A DNA stretch of 64,000 nucleotides from Hymenobacter gelipurpurascens (lineage in GTDB: Bacteria > Bacteroidota > Bacteroidia > Cytophagales > Hymenobacteraceae). How positions within the stretch are numbered: position 1 is the stretch's first letter; each line of letters opens with the position of its first letter. Under the pieces are notes generated by a model. That model ran no database searches. It saw nothing but the letters and a program-made list of their open reading frames with translations, and had not been told where the DNA came from. The DNA is taken from NCBI RefSeq assembly GCF_900187375.1, contig NZ_FYEW01000001.1:868001-932000 (forward strand), read 5' to 3'. The translations under genes were made by a program, and so were the position numbers. Shown here piece by piece: positions 52,582-60,139 of this stretch.

Positions 52582-53727
52582 ATGAAGAAGACTATTTTAA
52601 CGCTCGTAGCAGCAGCGGCTCTGCATACTGCATCTGCCCAAAACTCGGCCGTAACCAATGCCGTTCTGTTTCAGCGCCAAGGCACTCTGGACAAAGCCCG
52701 CACTGAAATTGACAAAGCAATAACTAACGAGAAGACCTCGAACAAAGCCAAGACCTGGTACACGCGCGGCGAGATCTACGACGCAATGGTATCGAGCCCG
52801 ATTTATGGTAAAGGGCTCGCCGCTGGTGAAGGCGCGAAAATAGCGTTCGAATCTTATCAGAAGGCTATACAGCTGGACGGTAAAGACGGCGAATTTGGCA
52901 AACAAGCCACGCAGAAGCTCGATGGCCTATATGGCTTGGCTCTGAACGCCGGCGTAGAAAACTACAACGGCAAGAAGTACGACGACGCGCTGAAAGCGTA
53001 CTCGATGGCCCAGCAAATTCGTCCGCAGGATACGACGGCGTATCTGTATGCCGCCTACGCAGCAGCTGCCAAAGAAGACTTCTTAGCTGCCAAGGAGCAG
53101 TACACTAAGCTACAGGGCATTGGCTACAAATCGCCCCAGATGTATACGGCGTTGCTGCAGATGGCTCGTCAGGAGAAGAATGAGGCAGAAGCTTCCAAAG
53201 TACTGCAGCAGGCTCTTCAGGCATTCCCCAATAACAAAACGTTTATGCTCGAGGATCTGAATACCGATCTGAGCGCAGGACGCAGCAAGGAAGCATTGGC
53301 CAAGATTGATAAGGCTATTGCTGCTGATCCAAAGAATGCCAACCTGTATGCTGTAAAAGGATCCCTGCTGGACCAGGCCAAGCAGCCGGCCCAAGCCCTG
53401 GAAGCATACAAGAAAGCCGTTGAAATTGAGCCCGAGAACTTCGATGCCAATTTCAACCTGGGCGTATACAACTATAACAAAGCAGCTGATTTGTATACCA
53501 AAGCCAGTAAGATGAGCTTGGCAGAATATCAGAAGTCAGGTAAGAAGTTTGAAGCCGATGGCAAGAAGTACTTCCAGGATTCGCTGCCGTATTTTGAGAA
53601 GGCTTTAGCTGTTCAGCCCAACGACCGTTCTACCATATCGTCTCTGCAGAAAGCGTATCTACGTGTAGGTCGTACTGCTGATTCAGAGAAGATGGCGGCC
53701 AAAATGGATGCCCTCAATAAAAAGTAA
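52582..53727 (+). CDS. Exported TPR protein
   Basis: 381 residues from ATG at 52582 with a signal peptide (ending LHTASA). Tetratricopeptide-like repeats fill about 25-360: ALKAYSMAQQIRPQDTTAYLYAAYAAAAKEDFLAAKEQY and QALEAYKKAVEIEPENFDANFNLGVYNYNKA shown only in part. Such proteins organise periplasmic complexes in Bacteroidota. It follows gyrA by 86 bases; the two could be co-transcribed, though functional linkage is unclear. A hairpin terminator follows at 53764. Confidence 0.85.
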   Translation: MKKTILTLVAAAALHTASAQNSAVTNAVLFQRQGTLDKARTEIDKAITNEKTSNKAKTWYTRGEIYDAMVSSPIYGKGLAAGEGAKIAFESYQKAIQLDGKDGEFGKQATQKLDGLYGLALNAGVENYNGKKYDDALKAYSMAQQIRPQDTTAYLYAAYAAAAKEDFLAAKEQYTKLQGIGYKSPQMYTALLQMARQEKNEAEASKVLQQALQAFPNNKTFMLEDLNTDLSAGRSKEALAKIDKAIAADPKNANLYAVKGSLLDQAKQPAQALEAYKKAVEIEPENFDANFNLGVYNYNKAADLYTKASKMSLAEYQKSGKKFEADGKKYFQDSLPYFEKALAVQPNDRSTISSLQKAYLRVGRTADSEKMAAKMDALNKK

Positions 53728-53763
53728 ACGATATAACCTGCTCTGGTAGCAGGGGAGAAAGAA

Positions 53764-53799
53764 ATAGCCCAGATCTGCATATAGCCAGGTCTGGGCTAT
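53764..53799 (+). terminator. Terminator after the TPR gene
   Basis: 14-base stem (ATAGCCCAGATCTG) with one G-U mismatch and an 8-base loop, followed by ATTTTC. Confidence 0.72.
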
Positions 53800-55084
53800 A
53801 TTTTCAAAACATTACTTAACATAATATAAATTATAAGACAAATGGAATTGGGTTAATATAGGTATAGATCTAGCCTTTATAGGTAATGTATCAATGCCGT
53901 AATTATCCTTTGGCATCAGTAGTTCACAATACGATTAAAGGACTCGCAGTAATGGATGTTTAAAGAGGTTTGCTGGGCTCTGCATCACCCGTTAATCGCA
54001 TACTCTGAATCCACTACAGGTAGCCTGCACACGCCGTGTTAGAAATAACTCGTGGCCCGCGGCATCAGTGTGGTTGCGCTCTGGCGCCGAGGGTATCTAC
54101 GCGCTTACTACGTTGCCCCCGTACAACGCCATTCGGTGCAGCGAGTGTTTTTAGCTGCATCAAGCAGTTTTGGTGCGTGATTAAGTACCTATGGCATGTT
54201 GAATATTTTTTTTTTGCCGTTGCCTTAATTTAGTTGGCGGTAGCTGTCTATCATACTAGGCCTAGCCCGCCAGCACGTGTTATAATGATGAGCTTCTGAA
54301 GTTGCAACATATAGCAAAGTGCTTCAGAGAATTCATAGGTAGTTTTCATTAGTCACAGCTGTAGCGAGTTGAACGATGTAGCAAGCGTCTGACTGGCCTA
54401 GAGCGCGACAAAATTGTGGCGGAGTATGATGAGCTGATGAAGCTGATCGACCATCTGAAGGCGGTACTGGCGTCGGATGAACTGCAGCGGCAGATCATCC
54501 GCGACGAGCTCCAGGAAATCAAGGACCGCTACGGCGATAAACGTTGGACGTCGATTGAGTATGCCGGTGGCGACTTCTCGATGATAGTACTTAAACTCTG
54601 CTGTAAATAACTAGGGTGAGTTAAAAGCTTGTACTATAATAGAGTCAAGCTCTACTCCTACTGAGCTTATTCACTTAATGAAGCTACTAGTAGAATTTCA
54701 TAAGAAATAAGGTAAAATGAATTAGGTGCTGTATTAACGCACTAGCCTGTTTGTAAGCCAATAGGTTAATTATTGAACTCTTGACGTCTGTAGAAACAGA
54801 TCGTTCAAATAAGGGATCCAAATAGGGCCAGAACCGCTCCTCTCCCGCTGACCGTGCCAGCGGCCAGATGTATAAAGAGGGTATTAAAATTATATTGTTA
54901 ATGGTAAGGTCAGTTAAGATGATAGAGATAATATATTAAGGTAAAAAAAAGTACAAAAAGGTAAGAAAATAGGGCTTTTTTATGCTTTGCACTACTACTT
55001 TATACTAAAAAATTTTAATTTACTTCATTATCTTTAGTGCTGAATCCCCCTTTATTACTCTCTCAATTTTCATCAACCATACAT
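53800..55084. other. AT-rich 1.3-kb tract with no intact gene
   Basis: Much lower GC than the rest of the window, with scattered short frames that lack coding character. A GC-rich islet at about 54040-54150 and the gyrA fragment at 54384-54583 look like inserted debris. The last 300 bases upstream of 55085 are very AT-rich. The tract separates the gyrA/TPR block from the atypical gene at 55085 and looks like a site of past insertion or loss. Confidence 0.6.
54384..54583 (+). pseudogene. gyrA: 200-bp duplicate of part of gyrA
   Basis: This stretch matches gyrA 51201-51400 without gaps; I count 10 differences in 200 bases. Eight are silent in the gyrA frame and two change residues (E to K, R to W, in GDKRWTS versus GDERRTS). 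The frame stays open into 54610. It encodes only the tip side of the GyrA coiled coil (about residues 428-494), so it cannot be a gyrase. Orientation is the same as gyrA, 3183 bases away. The mainly silent differences suggest that it came from a diverged functional gyrA rather than from a fresh copy of this one. Confidence 0.92.
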
Positions 55085-56155
55085 ATGCCTAAAACCATTG
55101 ACTATCCACGCACTAGTTATACCAGTGCGTGGGAAGTGGCTGAAGTCGTAGATGATACGGGTGGCAAGTGCGCTATTGAAACGGCAGCACGGAAGCTGAA
55201 TCGTAAAGTCAGTGGCTCCTTTAAAGCCATCATAGGATCTGCTGTAAAGTTCGGGCTACTTACCAGTAAGCGAGAGTTCCTGACTACAACGAACCTATTC
55301 CGACGCATAAAGCATGCGTATGACAAACAGGAAGAGCGCATCTATCATCGGGAAGCATTTCTGCATCCTCCTCTGTTTACCCAGATATGCCGGAAATTCC
55401 GTAACCGTGAACTCCCAGTGCACATGCTGGATGTCATGCTGCTTCGGGAATTTGGTGTAGAAGAAATAAATGCTCAGGGAGTTGCCAAAGCATTTATTGA
55501 TGGAGCACGAATGGTAGCCATCCTCGACGAGCAGAACATCATAGCTGACATAGATCAGTTAGATGCACAACAGGGGCCTAGAAAAGAGCTTAGTAATTCT
55601 GAGATGCCCCTTAATCTATTTAAGGGTGTGCCACCAACAAATGCATCTGCAGCTATTACGCCTCCTGAGCAGCGCCTACCACTAGCACAAGCTGACTCAG
55701 GTACCAATGGTATATCTACAAGCCAGGACTTTGTGCCTCCTCATCGTACCTCAGATCCAGTGTCCAACCTCTTTGGGCTAGACACTGATGATCTAGAGGA
55801 TGATAAGGAAGATACTAATGACTTCCAGAGCACAAGACCAACTTCTAATGCAAGGTTTGTACCTCCGGTATTCGCAGCTACACCTACAGCACCTGAAGAA
55901 GCTCCAGTAGCTAGCCAACAACCTGTGGCTACCCAACAGCCAGTAAGTACTCCCGTGACTAAGGCATCTGCACCCGAAATGCTGCAGAAGCCATCATCTA
56001 GGCCTATTACAGGAGGAGCAACAACACCTAATCTGTCATATAGCATTCATATAAGCGGACCAGGGTTAGACACTCGGCTTGAAATTCAGGATCCTGAGGA
56101 CTTACTGCTGGCAAGTGCCTTGTTGGATAAGATAAGGCGACAACTAACACGCTAA
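55085..56155 (+). CDS. Unknown protein with winged-helix-like N-terminus and long linker
   Basis: 356 residues from the ATG at 55085. Residues about 1-150 look like a tandem winged-helix region (AWEVAEVVDDTGGKCAIETAARKLN, AIIGSAVKFGLLTSKREFLTTT, AFIDGARMVAILDEQN), recalling DUF5343-type proteins in outline; this is a pattern match only. Residues about 160-310 are a polar, Pro/Thr/Ala/Gln-rich linker with repeats such as VASQQPVATQQPVS. The last 40 residues (YSIHISGPGLDTRLEIQDPEDLLLASALLDKI) look folded. Its GC content is visibly lower than the neighbours, and codon use differs, so it was probably acquired. It is expressed alone by position, from a TATCTTTA box near 55029. Confidence 0.65.
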   Translation: MPKTIDYPRTSYTSAWEVAEVVDDTGGKCAIETAARKLNRKVSGSFKAIIGSAVKFGLLTSKREFLTTTNLFRRIKHAYDKQEERIYHREAFLHPPLFTQICRKFRNRELPVHMLDVMLLREFGVEEINAQGVAKAFIDGARMVAILDEQNIIADIDQLDAQQGPRKELSNSEMPLNLFKGVPPTNASAAITPPEQRLPLAQADSGTNGISTSQDFVPPHRTSDPVSNLFGLDTDDLEDDKEDTNDFQSTRPTSNARFVPPVFAATPTAPEEAPVASQQPVATQQPVSTPVTKASAPEMLQKPSSRPITGGATTPNLSYSIHISGPGLDTRLEIQDPEDLLLASALLDKIRRQLTR

Positions 56156-56199
56156 CCTTAAAAGGCCCTAAGAATAGCTATTCTTAGGGCCTTTTAAGG
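56156..56199. terminator. Loop-less 44-base perfect palindrome
   Basis: Arms CCTTAAAAGGCCCTAAGAAT plus AG and the exact complement, with no unpaired base between them. It starts right after the stop codon of the 55085 gene. It may be a terminator in both directions; a 0-base loop is sterically strained in RNA, so several central pairs would open. Confidence 0.82.
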
Positions 56200-56272
56200 G
56201 TTTCACCCCTCCTATTCCAGTCTAAGCAATCTTATGACTTGCCTGACCTGTTTTAACATTATGTTAATCTAT

Positions 56273-57958
56273 CTAATCTTTACTCAACTTGCCGATAATC
56301 CAGTATCCTCCATCCTTTTTGGCTTCCAGGTAAAAGCTATCAAGAACAGTTACTCTTACCCCCTGATCCAGCCAGGAAGCTGGAATTCGGGGCGCAATGG
56401 GTGATGCTGAAAAGACCACAGCCGGCAACTTCAGGTTTCTGGCGGCGGAGGAAGCGGGCAAATGCCAGATTGGAATAGCGCGCCCAGCTGACCATACCTG
56501 TTTCACATGCAGCGTATCCAGGCTATACCAAGGCATCCCCTGCAGCGCCTGGTTATACCGAACGTCACGCATCAGGCGTAGGCCAGGCGTATCTCGCCGA
56601 CGCTCCCACGTTGGGTAAAAGGGCAATAGCAAAACCAGCAGGCCCGCCATTCCCGTCAGGGAGGCCCCCATCAGAGAAGTAGGCCGAAGAGGCCGTATCC
56701 CCTGCTGCAGAACGAATACTGCTAGGCCACCAAAGAGAACCACCGCAGCCACCAGACGCGCCCCCTTCGTTCCTGGGAGTGTAACCACTGCCATGGCAAC
56801 AGGCACGGCCAGACACACCAGTAGCAGAATGACACCCCAGCTACGCAGGGCCCATTTATCGGAGTTGGTGCTAGAATGGGTAGCACCGGCAAATTCCCAG
56901 TAGCGAATCAGCCCGGCTACCAATAAGGCCAGGGGCGGCATGAGGGGCAACATGTAGCGCTCTTTCTTCTCCGGCACTAAGCTCAACAATACCAACCCTC
57001 CCAGGGCCCACCCCAGTGCCAGCATATATGGGATATAGCGCTGTACCCGCGGACGAGCATATGGCCAGACCAAGGATAGCAGGGTTACAAGAGCCCAAAT
57101 GCCAGTAAACACAGCAAAAGGCGCATAAAACCAAAAGGGCTTAACATGACGGTCGCCCCAAGACGATATTTCCGTGCGGGCCACTACCAAAGCAGCGGGC
57201 GCTACTTCCTGATAGATGTACCATGGCCAGCTGAGCCCAACCAACAACAATAGGCCTACTGCAAGGACGGTGCCTGCCATATGTGCGCGCAGCTGCTTAC
57301 GATGCGCTGGATTGCTGGTCAGATAAGCTACAAGGAAAGGCAGAAGCACCGTGTAAAGCGCCACCGGCCCTTTACTCAGCAACGACATCCCTCCCAGTAG
57401 CCCGGCCCCGGCAAGCCACCCTAGCGCCGGGCCTGATTTTCGCCAGCCTTTCACCAACAGCCACAACGCTCCTACCATCAGGCTCACGGCGAATATATCC
57501 CATTGCCCCTCCCGACCCGTGGTAATCACTAATAAGGAACTGGCAACTACCAGCGCCGCATACCAGGCCGTGCGCCCCGGGTCTTCCGTATCGCCGGGGA
57601 GCTCCTGGGTTAGCTCACGCGCCAGTCCCCATAGGAAAAACACGAGTAGCGTTGCGACCAAGGCAGCAGGCAGGCGCAAGAGGCCTAAATCTTCGGTTGG
57701 GCCTAATATTTTCTGGAGGCCTGCCACTGCCCAGGTAGGTAGCGGCGGCTTGGCCAATCGAAGGTCTCCGTTCATGGTAGGAATAAGCCAGGAGCCTCCC
57801 GCCACCATTTCGCGGGCCGCCACAAAATTACGGGCCTCCATAAGGCTTACCCCGGGAGCTCCACCGTGAATAAAGAAATTGGTGATGCACACGACCACCA
57901 CCGCTCCTATTCTACCCCACAGTTGAGCACGCTTTGGCTGGGTACCGATTTGTTCCAT
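56273..57958 (-). CDS. ArnT-like glycosyltransferase (GT39/PMT family)
   Basis: 561 residues with about 11-12 membrane helices. The catalytic start is recognisable: GGAPGVSLMEARNFVAAREMV with the Glu-Ala-Arg pattern in the first loop (typical DEARY position), then GSWLIPTMNGDLRLAKPPLPTW, LLSKGPVALYTVLLPFLVAYL and VPEKKERYMLPLMPPLALL. Relatives transfer sugars from undecaprenyl phosphate to lipid A or protein. A C-terminal periplasmic domain of about 120 residues follows. It could be a lipid A or glycoprotein transferase. Genes nearby (GDPD, epimerase) fit an envelope glycan context. Confidence 0.87.
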   Translation of the reverse strand: MEQIGTQPKRAQLWGRIGAVVVVCITNFFIHGGAPGVSLMEARNFVAAREMVAGGSWLIPTMNGDLRLAKPPLPTWAVAGLQKILGPTEDLGLLRLPAALVATLLVFFLWGLARELTQELPGDTEDPGRTAWYAALVVASSLLVITTGREGQWDIFAVSLMVGALWLLVKGWRKSGPALGWLAGAGLLGGMSLLSKGPVALYTVLLPFLVAYLTSNPAHRKQLRAHMAGTVLAVGLLLLVGLSWPWYIYQEVAPAALVVARTEISSWGDRHVKPFWFYAPFAVFTGIWALVTLLSLVWPYARPRVQRYIPYMLALGWALGGLVLLSLVPEKKERYMLPLMPPLALLVAGLIRYWEFAGATHSSTNSDKWALRSWGVILLLVCLAVPVAMAVVTLPGTKGARLVAAVVLFGGLAVFVLQQGIRPLRPTSLMGASLTGMAGLLVLLLPFYPTWERRRDTPGLRLMRDVRYNQALQGMPWYSLDTLHVKQVWSAGRAIPIWHLPASSAARNLKLPAVVFSASPIAPRIPASWLDQGVRVTVLDSFYLEAKKDGGYWIIGKLSKD

Positions 57959-58016
57959 GTAATCAGTGCTTATAAAAATTGACTATTCCCTTGGCTTCCG
58001 GAACGCGAGTCCAGCA

Positions 58017-58979
58017 TCAGGGGCTTGTGGCATGCACACTAGACAAGGTCTCCTGGTGGTTGGTTTGCACGCGGCGCAGGACGGCTTGCAACCGACGGAC
58101 ATTATCTACCTCGTAGGCATCAGGCTGGCAGCTGACAACTCGCCGCAGGGCTTTGGTAGAGCGGCCTCCAAACACCACTACCTGCCGGCCAAGAGCGTGA
58201 ATCTGGGTAACCCGCGCTGCCGTAACAGCATTTTTTGGCAACACTACCGCCTGTACATCCAGCGAAGAAAGCGCCAGCATACCCTCATCGAACTCGTCCG
58301 TAATTTCCAGACCCAGTGGCATAGCCGGCAGCAGGTGGTGCAGGTAGGCCAGGGTACTAGGCCGGTTGGTCAGGATCAAAACCTTCTCCGGGGGTACGTG
58401 ATAGTGCGTAAGCAAACGCACCAGCCTTCGGGCCAGGGCCTGACTTCGGACAACATCGGCGTTGGAACAGGCATCATCTTCGTGCAGATCCAGATGCAGG
58501 TAGGGAAAAGTGGGCCGTTGGGCCAGCAGGCTCAGCAGCGTTTCAAAGGTGCTGATCTTTTCCTGCTGAAACCAATCATAGGGCCAGCCGCCCCGGTAGT
58601 GGAGCAGCTGCAGGGCGGCGGCCGTAGTCTGACTTACGCAGCCTTGCCCATCCGACATGGAGTTGAGAGTATGATCGTGATAGAGCACCGGAATACTGTC
58701 CTGGCTTAAGCGAATATCGACCTCCACTCCATCAGCATTGCGGCGAAGTGCTTTCTCGATGCTGCGCAAGCTACTGGGCGGCAACGGATTAAACGGCAAA
58801 AAAGGCGTAAAGAAACCAGACCCGGCATGGCCTATTACCAAGGGCGGACCTGGAACAAGGGCTGAGGCCGGCATAAGCGGTGGAGGCGCCGGGGCAGCTA
58901 GGCCAGCGGCCAGCGGAGCACTACTCACAGCAAGGGACAGCACAGCCCATCGGAGGCTGGCTCCTAAAACAGTAGACAT
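58017..58979 (-). CDS. Glycerophosphodiester phosphodiesterase-family protein
   Basis: 320 residues from ATG at 58979 with a signal peptide (ending SSAPLAAGLAA). The GDPD barrel is visible: LVIGHAGSGFFTPF (normally HRG; here H-A-G), NADGVEVDIRLSQDSIPVLYHDHTL (E, D and H ligands), and YEVDNVRRLQAVL. The His is kept but the following Arg is Ala, which occurs in some relatives yet deserves checking for activity. It would act in the periplasm on glycerophosphodiesters. Upstream is a divergent epimerase gene. Confidence 0.85.
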   Translation of the reverse strand: MSTVLGASLRWAVLSLAVSSAPLAAGLAAPAPPPLMPASALVPGPPLVIGHAGSGFFTPFLPFNPLPPSSLRSIEKALRRNADGVEVDIRLSQDSIPVLYHDHTLNSMSDGQGCVSQTTAAALQLLHYRGGWPYDWFQQEKISTFETLLSLLAQRPTFPYLHLDLHEDDACSNADVVRSQALARRLVRLLTHYHVPPEKVLILTNRPSTLAYLHHLLPAMPLGLEITDEFDEGMLALSSLDVQAVVLPKNAVTAARVTQIHALGRQVVVFGGRSTKALRRVVSCQPDAYEVDNVRRLQAVLRRVQTNHQETLSSVHATSP

Positions 58980-59010
58980 ACAGGTAACTGACACTAGCAG
59001 GAAAAGTAGG

Positions 59011-59058
59011 AAAACTGCTCGGTGGGCATGCTATACGCTAAAAACTGCTAGGTGGGCA
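59011..59058. repeat. Two 18-base direct repeats before the epimerase gene
   Basis: AAAACTGCTCGGTGGGCA at 59011-59028 and AAAACTGCTAGGTGGGCA at 59041-59058 differ at one base and are offset by 30 bases (about three helical turns). They lie just upstream of a TACCTTTG box (59066-59073) and could be a pair of operator sites. Confidence 0.8.
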
Positions 59059-59065
59059 ATTCCGT

Positions 59066-59073
59066 TACCTTTG
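59066..59073 (+). promoter_or_regulatory. TACCTTTG box upstream of the epimerase gene
   Basis: TACCTTTG seven bases after the second direct repeat and 52 bases before the ATG at 59125. Confidence 0.6.
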
Positions 59074-59124
59074 CGCGCCGCGGTATGCCGCGGCTTTCAC
59101 CTTCACTCCTCCCCGCTTCTGCGC

Positions 59125-60099
59125 ATGGCATCCATTCTGGTTACCGGCTGCGCGGGCTTCATTGGCTCGCACCTTGCCGAACGGCTGCTCCACGAGGGGC
59201 ACCGCGTGGTAGGCCTGGATAATTTTGATCCGTTCTACAACCGTACCCTCAAGCAAACCAACCTGGCTCAGTGCCTGGCCCACCCGCACTTCAGCTTCCA
59301 CGAAGCCGACCTGCGCCACGGCCTCGATGCGCTAGTAGACGCATTGCCCGCCGACCACATCGATCTGGTGGTGCATCTGGCCGCAAAGGCGGGCGTGGGC
59401 CCCTCCGTGCGCCAACCAGTGGCCTACCTGGAAAACAACGTCATTGGGACCACCTATCTGCTGGAGTGGATGCGCCAGCGCGATATTCAGAAGCTGTTTT
59501 TTGCCTCTTCCTCTTCCGTGTACGGCAATACCAAAGAGCAGCCCTTCCGCGAAGACCTCAATCTGCAGGCGACGTGCATTTCTCCCTATGCGGCCTCTAA
59601 GCTGGCCGGGGAGCAGCTCACCTACACCTACCACCACCTATACGGCCTTGATGTTCTCAATGCCCGGTTTTTCACGGTGTATGGCCCCCGGCAGCGCCCC
59701 GACCTGGCCATTCATAAGTTTGTGCGCCTGCTCCGGGCTGGCCAGCCAATTCCGGTCTTTGGCGACGGCAGCACCGCCCGCGACTACACTTTTGTGCTGG
59801 ATACGGTAGAGGGCATCACCCGCGGAGTACAGTACCTGCTGCACAATACAGGGGTATATGAAACCCTGAACCTGGGTAACAACCGCCCGGTGCCGCTGCT
59901 AGAGCTGATTGCAGCTATAGGCGACGCCGTAGGCCACTCTCCTGAGCTGCAGTTTCAGCCGATGCAGGCCGGCGATGTAGACATCACCTTTGCCGATATT
60001 CAGAAGGCCCAGCACCTGCTCGGGTACGCCCCCCAAACGTCGCTACAGGATGGCCTAGGCCAGTTTGTGGAATGGCTGGATAAGCAGGAGCCCGAATAG
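59125..60099 (+). CDS. NAD-dependent nucleotide-sugar epimerase (UDP-glucuronate 4-epimerase-like)
   Basis: 324 residues from ATG at 59125. The extended SDR fold has SILVTGCAGFIGSHLAERLL (GxxGxxG), the LDNFDPFYNRTLKQTNLA segment typical of glucuronate epimerases, FASSSSVYG, and the catalytic SPYAASKLAGEQL (YxxxK), followed by YGPRQRPDLAIHKFVRLL and GDVDITFADIQKAQHLLGY. It probably interconverts UDP-glucuronate and UDP-galacturonate for envelope glycans. A motif copy occurs near the 3' end, and the open frame upstream is not coding. Confidence 0.9.
   Translation: MASILVTGCAGFIGSHLAERLLHEGHRVVGLDNFDPFYNRTLKQTNLAQCLAHPHFSFHEADLRHGLDALVDALPADHIDLVVHLAAKAGVGPSVRQPVAYLENNVIGTTYLLEWMRQRDIQKLFFASSSSVYGNTKEQPFREDLNLQATCISPYAASKLAGEQLTYTYHHLYGLDVLNARFFTVYGPRQRPDLAIHKFVRLLRAGQPIPVFGDGSTARDYTFVLDTVEGITRGVQYLLHNTGVYETLNLGNNRPVPLLELIAAIGDAVGHSPELQFQPMQAGDVDITFADIQKAQHLLGYAPQTSLQDGLGQFVEWLDKQEPE
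60052..60061. repeat. GGCCTAGGCC near the epimerase 3' end
   Basis: Exact palindrome inside the coding region, read as part of DGLGQFVEW. Confidence 0.9.
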
Positions 60100-60139
60100 A
60101 ACCAGTGTATAAACAGGGCAATGGGTGGTTCGGGAGGCT

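Noticed and set aside
54036-54233. Open frame in the GC-rich islet upstream of the gyrA fragment
   Set aside because: Its translation shows no family pattern and alternative frames look equally (un)likely; I treat it as debris, not a gene.
58738-59124. 5' extension of the epimerase frame to 58738
   Set aside because: It crosses the GDPD gene and the promoter region; the Rossmann start MASILVTGCAGFIG at 59125 fits the family.
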